This document shows positions 1-6,742 of a stretch of 18,331 nucleotides of DNA, piece after piece. The position numbers were made by a program, and so were the translations under genes. How positions within the stretch are numbered: the first letter of the stretch is position 1; each line of letters starts with the position of its first letter. The DNA is from an uncultured Collinsella sp. (GTDB taxonomy: Bacteria; Actinomycetota; Coriobacteriia; Coriobacteriales; Coriobacteriaceae). The stretch lies in the NCBI GenBank assembly GCA_902479205.1, contig CABSNX010000009.1:1-18331 (forward strand). Direction: 5' to 3'. The notes under the pieces were generated by a model. That model did no database searches, was not told the DNA's origin, and saw only the letters and a list, made by a program, of their open reading frames with translations.

Positions 1-1579
1 CGAGCATGCGGGCCTGGGCAAGCGCGGGGTCGATGGTCTTGGGTGCGGCGTATTCGGCAATGACGAGCCAGCGGCCCGGCGTCTGCGGGCAGCCCTCGTA
101 CAGGTCGATGGCGGCGGAGTAATCGGGCAGGTCCGCATCGTAGACGCGGTAGCAGCTAACGCCCTCGCGCTTGGCCCACTTGCGGCGCAGGCGGGCATTC
201 TTGCGCAGGCGGTTGGCGAACTGCTCGGACTCGGGGATGAGCACGGGCAGCGGCTTGCCGTCACCTAGGTCGAGCGTGGCGGCAGGCTCGGGCATGGCGG
301 AAGCGGTGGCTTTGTCGTTGATGGCGTCGTTGGCATCCGCAACCTCCGCCTCGGCATCTGTGCTGGTCGCAGCTTCAAACGCAGCGGCGGCGTGGTCGAG
401 CGAAGGCCAGACCTCGATGGTCGCTTCCTCGTTGTTGGGCATGACGGCGATCGAGCGCTCGGGCTCGGCGTGGAGCGCGCGTGTCAGCAATCCGTCGCGG
501 GTGAGCGCGGCGACCGGCGCCGCAGCAAGCTCGGGCGCGCGGCGCAGCTCGCCGATGAGTGTCATAGTGTCATGCATGAGCGAAAGCGGTGTCTCGGTCG
601 TATCCGCGACCACGGCGGCACCGGCGACGGCGCCCGCGTGGTCCAGTACGGTGGCGGACTTAGCGGCGCAAAAGTCGACAAAACGCTTATAGCCGGCGCA
701 CTTGACCATGCGCTCGGCGGTCTTGCGGGCGGTGGGGTTGATGTCTACGGCCACGATGCGCGCCTGGCGCTCGCGCGCTGCCGCCTCGCGCTCGCGCGCC
801 TCGGCAAGCAGCTGCTCCCACAGGGCGGCGTCGTGCATCTGCCAGCCCTCAAAGCCCCAGCGCTCGCGTGCGGCACCCGGGGCGCGGTCGGTTAGGATAT
901 TCACGGCCTCCAGCAGCAGGCCGCCGCCGGCGCACGAGGCGTCGACCAGTGTCGGAAGGGCTTCATTCTCGTAATCGTCGGCCGTCAGCTCGCGCTCGCA
1001 CAGTGCGGTCCAGCCGACCTGTGCGAGTACCAGGGCGGCGTAGTCGGATCGCAGCACGTGCTCGCCCTCGCCGGCGCGGGTCGCTGCGGGCGGCAGGCGC
1101 TTGAACAGCGGGTCGCCCGAAAGGTCCAGGCTAATGCTCGCACGGCGCTGACGCAGCGAAAGCAGCAGGTGAACATCGGGATCGGCGGCATCGACATCGG
1201 CGCGACGGCCCGTGGTCTCGGCCAAGCGGTCGCACAGCGCGTCTTTGGCACGCAGGGCCGAGAAACGCGTGTTGCGCAGCTGCTCGGTCACGCCGCGGGC
1301 GGTAATGGCGATGGTGGCACCGGGGCGGACGATGCTCTCCCAGGCGATGTCGTAAACGCCGTCGTACAACTCGTCGGCATCCTGCGCCTCAAAGCGCCCA
1401 AGGACCACAAACACGCGGCTGACCAGGCGCGACCACAGACAGGCGCGGTAGCCTTCTTCGAGCTCGCCCTCAAACGTAGCGCGGCCCTTCAAGCGGCGGA
1501 CATGCGAAAGCCCGAGGTGTTTAAGTTCATCGGCGAGTGCGGACTCAAAGCCCTCGGGGCAGCTTGCGTAAAATTCCAT
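1..1579 (-). CDS. rlmL: Bifunctional 23S rRNA methyltransferase RlmKL (3' end cut by window edge), degenerate RlmL domain
   Basis: The 526 visible codons begin at the ATG at 1577-1579, behind an AGAGAGG ribosome site, and run off the left edge without a stop. The protein aligns end to end with the RlmKL fusion, which makes m2G2445 (RlmL half) and m7G2069 (RlmK half) in 23S rRNA. Visible parts are an N-terminal THUMP-like domain (CPEGFESALADELK, LWSRLVSRVF, RFSALRAKDALCD), a Rossmann methyltransferase (about residues 190-370, with TDRAPG...RWGFEGW..HD), and the start of RlmK (from about 448: NRLRKNARLRRKWAKREGV, CYRVYDADLPDY, AEYAAPKTID). Motif I reads DASCAGGG (about residue 211) instead of the usual DPMCGSGT. 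The NPPY catalytic motif expected near residue 323 is replaced by ADTT. An Ala/Glu-rich linker of about 50 residues (roughly 385-435) separates the halves and is longer than in E. coli. The SAM-binding fold seems kept, but RlmL catalysis is doubtful. The RlmK active site lies outside the window. Confidence 0.88.
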   Translation of the reverse strand, partial: MEFYASCPEGFESALADELKHLGLSHVRRLKGRATFEGELEEGYRACLWSRLVSRVFVVLGRFEAQDADELYDGVYDIAWESIVRPGATIAITARGVTEQLRNTRFSALRAKDALCDRLAETTGRRADVDAADPDVHLLLSLRQRRASISLDLSGDPLFKRLPPAATRAGEGEHVLRSDYAALVLAQVGWTALCERELTADDYENEALPTLVDASCAGGGLLLEAVNILTDRAPGAARERWGFEGWQMHDAALWEQLLAEAREREAAARERQARIVAVDINPTARKTAERMVKCAGYKRFVDFCAAKSATVLDHAGAVAGAAVVADTTETPLSLMHDTMTLIGELRRAPELAAAPVAALTRDGLLTRALHAEPERSIAVMPNNEEATIEVWPSLDHAAAAFEAATSTDAEAEVADANDAINDKATASAMPEPAATLDLGDGKPLPVLIPESEQFANRLRKNARLRRKWAKREGVSCYRVYDADLPDYSAAIDLYEGCPQTPGRWLVIAEYAAPKTIDPALAQARML

Positions 1580-1606
1580 GGGTGACCTCTCTGGTTGCGT
1601 CGCTTC

Positions 1607-1616
1607 ATTATATGAT
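1607..1616. promoter_or_regulatory. Possible overlapping divergent -10 boxes between rlmKL and the HAD gene
   Basis: In the 75-bp gap between the two divergent starts, the minus strand carries a perfect TATAAT (plus-strand 1607-1612) and the plus strand carries TATGAT (1611-1616). Neither has a convincing -35 box at 16-18 bp, so the assignment rests on the -10 hexamers and on the need for promoters in this short gap. Confidence 0.3.
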
Positions 1617-1654
1617 GGATGCTTCGTTTGCCCTTATCCTCGAAAGGAACCCAT

Positions 1655-2482
1655 ATGATTGATGCGTGTCCCAAACCCGCTGTGCTCTTTTTTGACGTAG
1701 ACGGCACGCTGACGTCGTTCGATCCCGACGATATGACCGATAAGGACTTCAATGCAGTCCATCCGTCGAAGGCTGTTGTCGATGCATTTGGTCGCCTGCG
1801 CAATGCGGGCCACCAGGCATTTATCTGCACGGGTCGCCCCTTGTGGCTGATTGCCGACGGCCTGCGTGCGCTGAACCCGGCGGGTGTCGTTGCCATGGCG
1901 GGAGCGACGCTCGAGGTTGAGGGCCGCGTGGTGCATGAGGACTGCTTTGACGAGTACGTTATCGAGGAGCTTGCACGCCGTATGACCGCGGCAGGGATTG
2001 AGGCCTTTTTCGAGACCAACGTGGCTACTTTTGCCCTGGAACCCGCGGGTGTTGAGCAGCCGTCTCTGATCGGCACTTCTGTGGTGCACAGCGCCGAGGA
2101 GATGCGCATCGACGGCAGTCTGCGCGTGGGCAAGGTATGCCTCAATGTGCCCAGTTTGGCTCGCGTAGCCAACGATGACGGCTTTATCGAGCACTATTTT
2201 GAGGTCTGCAACACCGGTGGTCAAAATCGCGAGCTGAGCCCCAAGGGCATCGACAAGGGCGTGGGCGTGGCGCGAGCGCTGGCGTATCTGGGCCGCGAGG
2301 GAAATGCGCGCACCTTTGGCTTTGGCGATTCGGGCAACGACCTGGGCATGCTCGCTGCCGTCGAGACGGCTGTCGCCATGGGTAACGCCATGCCCGAGGT
2401 CAAGGCGGTCGCCGACTACGTGACCGACGATGTCGCACACGACGGCACCGTGGCAGCGATGCAACATTTTGGGCTGATTTAA
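1655..2482 (+). CDS. HAD-superfamily (Cof-type, subclass IIB) phosphatase
   Basis: This is a 275-residue cytosolic HAD hydrolase, probably a sugar-phosphate or nucleotide phosphatase. Motif I FFDVDGTLTSF (nucleophile Asp14, acid Asp16) is at the N terminus, motif II is FICTGRP (about residues 56-62), the motif III lysine lies in SPKGIDKG, and motif IV is GFGDSGNDLGML. The C2-type cap between motifs II and III and the overall length fit the Cof/YidA group. The ATG at 1655 is chosen because AAAGGA (1643-1648) precedes it at a good distance; an in-frame upstream ATG at 1619 has no such site. The gene stands alone, divergent from rlmKL, and ends 2 nt before a strong hairpin. Substrates in this group are broad, so a precise one cannot be given. 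Confidence 0.88.
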   Translation: MIDACPKPAVLFFDVDGTLTSFDPDDMTDKDFNAVHPSKAVVDAFGRLRNAGHQAFICTGRPLWLIADGLRALNPAGVVAMAGATLEVEGRVVHEDCFDEYVIEELARRMTAAGIEAFFETNVATFALEPAGVEQPSLIGTSVVHSAEEMRIDGSLRVGKVCLNVPSLARVANDDGFIEHYFEVCNTGGQNRELSPKGIDKGVGVARALAYLGREGNARTFGFGDSGNDLGMLAAVETAVAMGNAMPEVKAVADYVTDDVAHDGTVAAMQHFGLI

Positions 2483-2483
2483 T

Positions 2484-2524
2484 AAATGGCCGGTTCGCCC
2501 TCACCGTGGGCGAACCGGCCATTT
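2484..2524. terminator. Symmetric hairpin terminator shared by convergent genes
   Basis: AAATGGCCGGTTCGCCC (2484-2500) pairs perfectly over 17 bp with 2508-2524 around a 7-nt loop. The A-rich and T-rich ends give a short U tract on either strand. It sits directly between the stop of the HAD gene (2482) and the stop of the DeoR gene (2528), so it can end transcription from both sides. Confidence 0.85.
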
Positions 2525-2527
2525 GAG

Positions 2528-3319
2528 CTATTTTGCAATATAGAGCTTGGGATGACTGCGGCTGCTTTCGATTGCCGCCGCCATGATGCCCTCGTCGTCT
2601 CCATCTATGATGATGCCATCGAGGTCGTCGATTTGCGCGGACTGATAAAAACTGGTCTTATTGAACTTTCCCTGGTCGACCATCATATAGCCTTGGTTCG
2701 AGTTGGTCAGGTACATATGCTTGATCATGGCCGAGAAGTCGTGCTCGACGGTAAAACCGTGGTCGGGGTGGAATCCGTCGGCGCTGACAAACGCCTTGTC
2801 GGCATGGAGTTTGCTCATGCAGTCGAGCGTTAGCGCGCCCGCCAGATAGAGGTGACCCTTTCGCACGGAGCCGCCTAGCAGCACTACCGAAGCGTTGGGG
2901 AGATTGAAGCTGGCATAGTTCGCGATAGCAAGATCGCCGGTGATGATGGTGATCTCACGTTTGTCCATGAGGGCCTTAGCGAAGTAAAAGCCTGTGGTAC
3001 CGATATCAATTACCAGAACGTCGCCATCGTCAACAAGAGTTGCCGCGGTCGTGGCGATGGCCTCCTTGGCCTCGACCTGGACATTGATACGCTCTTCGGG
3101 ATAAGAGATTGCGTTGGAGCGAGAAAGCGATACCGCTCCGCCACGTACGCGACGCAACTTTCCTTCCGATTCCAGCGAGATGAGGTCGTGCCGTGCGGTG
3201 ACTTCCGAAACCGAAAAACGACGGACAATGTCGGATACCGAGATATTTGGCTTTTCGGCCAGCCAGTTCATGATAAATCGCTGACGCACGGCCGGTGAAA
3301 GGTCTGAAGCAGATGCCAT
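2528..3319 (-). CDS. DeoR/GlpR-family transcriptional regulator of the divergent transaldolase-PTS operon
   Basis: This 263-residue protein has the family's two domains. The N-terminal winged helix-turn-helix covers about residues 10-65 (ISVSDIVRRFSVSEVTARHDL, then LESEGKLRRVRGGAV, the typical DeoR signature). The C-terminal DeoRC sugar-phosphate sensor covers about 78-240 (VIDIGTTG, where DSGTTT is more usual, then TGDLAIANYA, VVLLGGSVRKGHLYLAG and ADKAFVSADGF). The ATG at 3317-3319 is chosen because AAAGGAG lies 7 nt upstream; the longer in-frame extension has no homology and a poor start. Family members usually repress until a phosphorylated sugar binds. The gene diverges from the transaldolase-PTS operon, and repeated sites in the shared intergenic region suggest that it controls that operon and itself. 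The effector is unknown. Confidence 0.88.
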   Translation of the reverse strand: MASASDLSPAVRQRFIMNWLAEKPNISVSDIVRRFSVSEVTARHDLISLESEGKLRRVRGGAVSLSRSNAISYPEERINVQVEAKEAIATTAATLVDDGDVLVIDIGTTGFYFAKALMDKREITIITGDLAIANYASFNLPNASVVLLGGSVRKGHLYLAGALTLDCMSKLHADKAFVSADGFHPDHGFTVEHDFSAMIKHMYLTNSNQGYMMVDQGKFNKTSFYQSAQIDDLDGIIIDGDDEGIMAAAIESSRSHPKLYIAK

Positions 3320-3356
3320 ATGCCGCTCCTTTTGAACGAAAGAGAAAAGATACGCC

Positions 3357-3397
3357 TTTCGTAATCGAAATATAACGTATCGATATGAAAAGAACAA
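3357..3397 (-). promoter_or_regulatory. Candidate promoter of the DeoR gene with a palindromic operator at its start point
   Basis: Read on the minus strand, TTGTTC (plus-strand 3392-3397) is followed after 17 bp by TATATT (3369-3374), a plausible sigma-70-type pair 50 nt upstream of the gene. Immediately downstream of the -10 box lies TTTCG-TAAT-CGAAA (3357-3370), a palindrome of the kind bound by GlpR/DeoR proteins. The placement suggests autoregulation. Confidence 0.5.
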
Positions 3398-3563
3398 GGC
3401 GAAATCGAACGAACAAAATGAGCGATAGGGCATGTTCATAATTCATATGTAGCGGATAGCTCGCACGTAGACGGGCTGTAAAGAGTCTCATTCTGAGGGT
3501 GGTGCCGAAAAGCGATACGTTCACACCCGATATTCGACCGTTCACGGAAAGTCGACAATTGAG

Positions 3564-3637
3564 CTTTCGATAACTTTTGAAATAGTTTATAAAAGAAAAC
3601 CGTAGAGCTTTTGAAACAAAGAAAAAGGCTTTCGATA
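3564..3637 (+). promoter_or_regulatory. Array of four CTTTYGAWA words, candidate DeoR operators of the PTS operon
   Basis: CTTTCGATA occurs at 3564-3572 and 3629-3637 (each preceded by G), and CTTTTGAAA occurs at 3574-3582 and 3608-3616. The order is CGATA, TGAAA, TGAAA, CGATA. The words cover the candidate promoter and the leader, and they share the TTTCG core with the palindrome at 3357-3370 near the regulator. Binding by the adjacent DeoR protein is inferred from this position and from the type of operator known for the family. Confidence 0.5.
3565..3593 (+). promoter_or_regulatory. Candidate promoter of the transaldolase-PTS operon
   Basis: TTTCGA (3565-3570) and TATAAA (3588-3593) are separated by 17 bp. 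This gives a start near 3600 and a leader of about 68 nt before the transaldolase ATG. The -35 box is weak and falls inside one of the CTTTCGATA words, as would suit a repressed promoter. Confidence 0.4.
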
Positions 3638-3667
3638 GCAATAATGCAAGGTGAGAAAGGACCGAAC

Positions 3668-4378
3668 ATGGCGATCAAAGTGTTTGCCGACGGCGCTAAC
3701 CTCGAGGGCATGCTTGACATGCACGACAACGGTAACGTCCAGGGCTTCACAACCAACCCTTCCCTTATGAAGGCCGGCGGCGTGACCGACTATCGCGCTT
3801 TCGCCAAGACGGTTCTTGAGCACATCACCGACGTGTCGGTCTCTTTTGAGGTTTTCGCTGATGACGAGGCTGGTATGGAGGCCGAGGCTCGCGAGATCGC
3901 AACCTGGGCAGACAATGTCTACGTTAAGATCCCGGCGCTCAACACCAAGGGCGAGTCCACTGCCGCGTTGGTCAAGCGCCTTTCTGCCGACGGCATCAAG
4001 GTGAATGTCACCACTATCTTCACGCCCGAGCAGGTCGACGAGTTCGTCGATGCCGTTTCTGCCGAGACCCCCTCTATTCTGTCCATCTTTGCCGGTCGCA
4101 TTGCCGATACCGGCGTCGATCCGCTGCCCCTCATGGCGGAGTCCGTAAAGAAGGCTGCCGTTAAGCCTGCTGCCGAGGTTCTCTGGGCGTCTACGCGCGA
4201 GGTCCTCAATATCTTCCAGGCGGAGTCCGTTGGATGCCAGATCATTACGGTCCCCAATGCCATTCTTGCCAAGCGCAAGAATTTCGGGAAAGATTTGCTT
4301 GAGTACTCGCTTGATACGGTCAAGGGCTTTGCCCGCGACGTTCAGGCGCTTGGTTTTCATATCTTGCCCGAGGAGTAG
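3668..4378 (+). CDS. Transaldolase, small TalC/FSA-type fold
   Basis: This 236-residue cytosolic (beta/alpha)8 aldolase belongs to the short transaldolase/fructose-6-phosphate aldolase family. GFTTNPSLM (26-34) is the family signature, and the Schiff-base lysine is Lys87 in VYVKIPA. Two positions that separate the activities can be read. Glu61 (SFEVFADD) stands where fructose-6-phosphate aldolase has Gln59, and Phe141 (SIFAGRIAD) stands where that enzyme has Tyr131. Both are the transaldolase-type residues, so transfer of dihydroxyacetone units between sugar phosphates is favoured over free aldol cleavage. The ATG at 3668 follows AGAAAGGA; an upstream in-frame TTG at 3611 is rejected because it lies in the operator region. 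The gene leads an operon with PTS genes only 9 nt downstream, so it probably channels the imported sugar phosphate into the pentose-phosphate pool. Confidence 0.88.
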   Translation: MAIKVFADGANLEGMLDMHDNGNVQGFTTNPSLMKAGGVTDYRAFAKTVLEHITDVSVSFEVFADDEAGMEAEAREIATWADNVYVKIPALNTKGESTAALVKRLSADGIKVNVTTIFTPEQVDEFVDAVSAETPSILSIFAGRIADTGVDPLPLMAESVKKAAVKPAAEVLWASTREVLNIFQAESVGCQIITVPNAILAKRKNFGKDLLEYSLDTVKGFARDVQALGFHILPEE

Positions 4379-4387
4379 GGGACGAGC

Positions 4388-4834
4388 ATGCTGACCGATC
4401 TTCTTAAACCCGAGCTTGTTGCCTGCCACGTCGAGGCCTCCGACTGGGAGGGAGCGATCAGGGCATGCGGTAAGTTGCTCGTAGACGCTGGCAAATGCGA
4501 CCAGAGCTATGTTGACGCTATGATTTCATCGGTTCACAAATTCGGCCCCTATATGGTCTTGGAAGAGGGCATCGCCATGCCCCACGCTCAGGCAGATGGC
4601 AATGTGAGTGAAGCGGGCATCTGTATCGTCACGCTTGACCCTGCCGTTGTGTTTGGACATGAGGATTTCGATCCGGTTCACGTGCTCGTGGGTATTTGCG
4701 CACCCGACCCCAAGGCTCATCTTGGCTGCTTAGCGGAGCTTTCGCAGATGTTCGAGGACGAGGACTGCGTTGCCAAGCTCAGCGCATGCGATACGCCCGA
4801 GCAGGTTTTGGAGACCATGCGTTCATTCTTTTAG
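4388..4834 (+). CDS. PTS sugar transporter subunit EIIA (ascorbate/mannitol-fructose type, PTS_EIIA_2)
   Basis: This 148-residue soluble phosphocarrier accepts phosphate from HPr and passes it to EIIB. The phosphorylated histidine is His66 in GIAMPHAQA, the PTS_EIIA_2 signature, and length and layout match UlaC/SgaA-type EIIA. It starts 9 nt after the transaldolase stop behind GGGGA (a tight fit that suggests co-translation). It is separated from the EIIB gene by 75 nt holding two small hairpins. The EIIB and EIIC genes downstream are of the ascorbate superfamily, so this is its EIIA, although no ascorbate catabolic genes are nearby. Confidence 0.9.
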   Translation: MLTDLLKPELVACHVEASDWEGAIRACGKLLVDAGKCDQSYVDAMISSVHKFGPYMVLEEGIAMPHAQADGNVSEAGICIVTLDPAVVFGHEDFDPVHVLVGICAPDPKAHLGCLAELSQMFEDEDCVAKLSACDTPEQVLETMRSFF

Positions 4835-4846
4835 GCCTTAATGGCA

Positions 4847-4886
4847 CGGCGATGCGTCGCCGCTTTTGGATAGACGGAAAACCGTC
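4847..4886 (+). other. Tandem stem-loops between the EIIA and EIIB genes
   Basis: The first hairpin, CGGCGA-TGCG-TCGCCG (4847-4862), is followed by CTTTT. The second, GACGG-AAAA-CCGTC (4873-4886), ends shortly before the EIIB ribosome site (about 4894-4903). Such intercistronic structures can act as partial terminators or as processing and stability elements that set the subunit ratio. The role here is inferred. Confidence 0.5.
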
Positions 4887-4909
4887 ACGTGTAGGAGAGG
4901 AAGGTTGCC

Positions 4910-5185
4910 ATGCATATCATCACCGTATGCGGAAACGGCATCGGGTCCAGCCTGATGCTCGCTGGCAAAGTCGAGGAGCTTTGCGAGGAGGAGGGCATCA
5001 AGGCCGACGTTGAGTCTATGGACCTGAACGGTGCTTCTTCCGCAAATCCGGATCTGTTCATCACCGTTAAGGAACTCGCCCCCGAGCTCCACGGCAACGT
5101 TGTGATCGTTCGCAGCTATGTGAACAAGAAGAAGATCCGCGAGGATGCCCTTGAGGCCATCAAGGCTGCTGCCGCGAACGCCTAA
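4910..5185 (+). CDS. PTS sugar transporter subunit EIIB (ascorbate/UlaB-SgaB type)
   Basis: This 91-residue soluble phosphotransfer protein carries CGNGIGSSLML at residues 7-17. Cys7 is the phosphorylated residue in the P-loop, and the motif closely matches UlaB (CGNGQGSSMIM). The rest forms the small EIIB fold (DLFITVKELAPEL, VVIVRSYVNKKKI). The ATG at 4910 follows GGAGAGGAAGG. The protein would take phosphate from the EIIA His66 upstream and hand it to the sugar bound in the EIIC encoded 71 nt downstream. Confidence 0.92.
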   Translation: MHIITVCGNGIGSSLMLAGKVEELCEEEGIKADVESMDLNGASSANPDLFITVKELAPELHGNVVIVRSYVNKKKIREDALEAIKAAAANA

Positions 5186-5199
5186 AGCGGCATAAAAAA

Positions 5200-5232
5200 G
5201 GGCGGTTCCCTGTGGAAGAGGGAAACGCGCCC
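5200..5232 (+). other. Stem-loop between the EIIB and EIIC genes
   Basis: GGGCG (5200-5204) pairs with CGCCC (5228-5232), and inside it TTCCCT (5206-5211) pairs with AGGGAA (5219-5224), giving a broken stem with a small internal loop. It lies about 10 nt ahead of the EIIC ribosome site. A role in message stability or translation is inferred. Confidence 0.45.
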
Positions 5233-5256
5233 ACGTTAGAGAGAAAGGAAGCGCAG

Positions 5257-6648
5257 ATGCAAGCCATCCTTCCCATACTTGAGTTTATCCAATCGATTCT
5301 GACCAAGCCAGCATGGATTATGGGTCTATTTGCCTTTGTGGGCCTTGTCGCGCTTAAGCGTCCTGCCCACAAGGTGATGACGGGAACCCTGAAGCCCATT
5401 CTTGGTTACATCATGCTGTCTGCCGGCGCCGCTGTTGTTCAGGACAACCTTGCTCCGCTGGGTACCTTCATCGAGACCGGTTTCCACATCACCGGCGTCG
5501 TGCCCAACAACGAGGTCGTCGTTTCGATGGCTCAGAGCGTCCTTGGCGTTCAGACCATGATGATCTTGATTCTCGGCTACGTCGTGAACATTATCATTGC
5601 CCGCTTTACGAAGTTTAAGTACATCTTCCTGACGGGCCATCACAGCATGTTCATGGCTTGCCTGCTGTCTGCCGTTCTGCAGGCATCTGGCTTCCAGGAT
5701 GTCCAGCTTGTCATCGTGGGCGGTATGTTCCTGGGCCTCGTGAGCGCTATGCTTCCCGCCGTTGGCCAGCGTTTCACCGAGAAGGTTACCGATGGCGACG
5801 AAATCGCCATGGGCCACTTCGGTTCACTCGCCTATTACATCTCCGCTGCAGTCGGTACGCTTTTTGCTAAGGATGCCGAGGAGAACAGCACCGAGAAGAT
5901 TGAGGTTCCCGAGAAGTTCGCCTTCCTGCGCGACACCACCATCTCCACGGCTCTTACCATGGCCTTCTTCTATCTGGTTACCGCTTTTGCCGCTTACATC
6001 GCAGATCCTGCGGTCGTTACCAAGACCGCTGGCGGCGACAATGTGATCGTCTATGCCCTGACTTGTGCCCTGTCCTTCGCCGTCGGTGTCACTATCGTCT
6101 ACAACGGCGTTCGTATGATTCTCGCCGACCTGGTCCCGGCTTTCCAGGGCATCTCCAACAAGCTGATCCCCGGTGCCATCCCCGCCGTCGACTGCGCCGT
6201 CTTCTTCCCCTATGCTCCCACCGCCGTCATCCTCGGCTTTGTCGCTTCCTTTATCGGTGGCGTGGTCGGTATGTTCATCGTGGGCGCTACCCTGGGTATC
6301 TTCATCATCCCGGGCATGGTTCCCCACTTCTTCTGCGGCGCAACTGCCGGCATCTACGGCAATGCCACGGGCGGTCGCAAGGGTGCAGCTCTTGGCGCTT
6401 TCGTCAACGGCCTGCTCATCACCTTTGCCCCGGCCCTACTCCTGCCCGTTCTTGACGTCTTTGGCTTCAAGAACACTACGTTCGGCGACTTCGATTTCTC
6501 CGTCATTGGTATTACGCTCGGCCGCGCTGCCGAGGCCTTCGGTACCACCGGTGTCTACGCGATTCTCGCTGTCCTTTTGGTCGTCGCCTTCGTCCCCAAC
6601 TTCATCCACACCAAGGGCGCTGTGATCAATCACGTTGAGGAAGAGTAA
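5257..6648 (+). CDS. PTS sugar transporter subunit EIIC, ascorbate (UlaA/SgaT) family
   Basis: This 463-residue polytopic membrane protein has about ten or more hydrophobic segments and is the translocating channel of the system. Family landmarks shared with E. coli UlaA are the LTGHHSMFM region (125-133), EKVTDGDEIAMGH, YNGVRMILADLVPAFQGIS, LIPGAIPAVDCAVFFPYAP and GMVPHFFCGATAGIYGN. The ATG at 5257 follows GAGAAAGGA; an in-frame GTG at 5212 falls inside the upstream stem-loop and is rejected. It is the last gene of the operon, with a terminator starting 58 nt past its stop. The family is named for L-ascorbate, but many members carry other sugars. With no UlaD/E/F/G-like genes here and a transaldolase in the operon, a different substrate such as a pentose, pentulose or related ketose is at least as likely. 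Confidence 0.92.
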   Translation: MQAILPILEFIQSILTKPAWIMGLFAFVGLVALKRPAHKVMTGTLKPILGYIMLSAGAAVVQDNLAPLGTFIETGFHITGVVPNNEVVVSMAQSVLGVQTMMILILGYVVNIIIARFTKFKYIFLTGHHSMFMACLLSAVLQASGFQDVQLVIVGGMFLGLVSAMLPAVGQRFTEKVTDGDEIAMGHFGSLAYYISAAVGTLFAKDAEENSTEKIEVPEKFAFLRDTTISTALTMAFFYLVTAFAAYIADPAVVTKTAGGDNVIVYALTCALSFAVGVTIVYNGVRMILADLVPAFQGISNKLIPGAIPAVDCAVFFPYAPTAVILGFVASFIGGVVGMFIVGATLGIFIIPGMVPHFFCGATAGIYGNATGGRKGAALGAFVNGLLITFAPALLLPVLDVFGFKNTTFGDFDFSVIGITLGRAAEAFGTTGVYAILAVLLVVAFVPNFIHTKGAVINHVEEE

Positions 6649-6705
6649 TCCAGGCATACGTTAAGCCCTAATCGGGCGGAGCTCCGATAACCGGCTCCTA
6701 CACGG

Positions 6706-6742
6706 AAGCGGTGACGTCTCAAATGAGGCGTCACCGCTTTTT
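6706..6742 (+). terminator. Rho-independent terminator of the transaldolase-PTS operon
   Basis: AAGCGGTGACG (6706-6716) pairs perfectly over 11 bp with 6729-6739, with a further CTC/GAG pairing inside, and the stem runs directly into TTTTT (6738-6742). It is 58 nt downstream of the EIIC stop. Confidence 0.9.

Noticed and set aside
1634..2467. 277-codon minus-strand open frame opposite the HAD gene
   Set aside because: The plus strand holds all four HAD motifs, and the reverse frame has no homology features and no ribosome site.
3320..3439. In-frame upstream extension of the DeoR regulator
   Set aside because: It would pass through the candidate promoter and operator, is hydrophobic and unlike the family, and the ATG at 3319 has AAAGGAG before it.
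4388..6648. Naming the PTS genes ulaC, ulaB and ulaA with L-ascorbate as substrate
   Set aside because: Family membership is clear, but there are no ascorbate catabolic genes and a transaldolase is present instead, so the substrate name is not justified.
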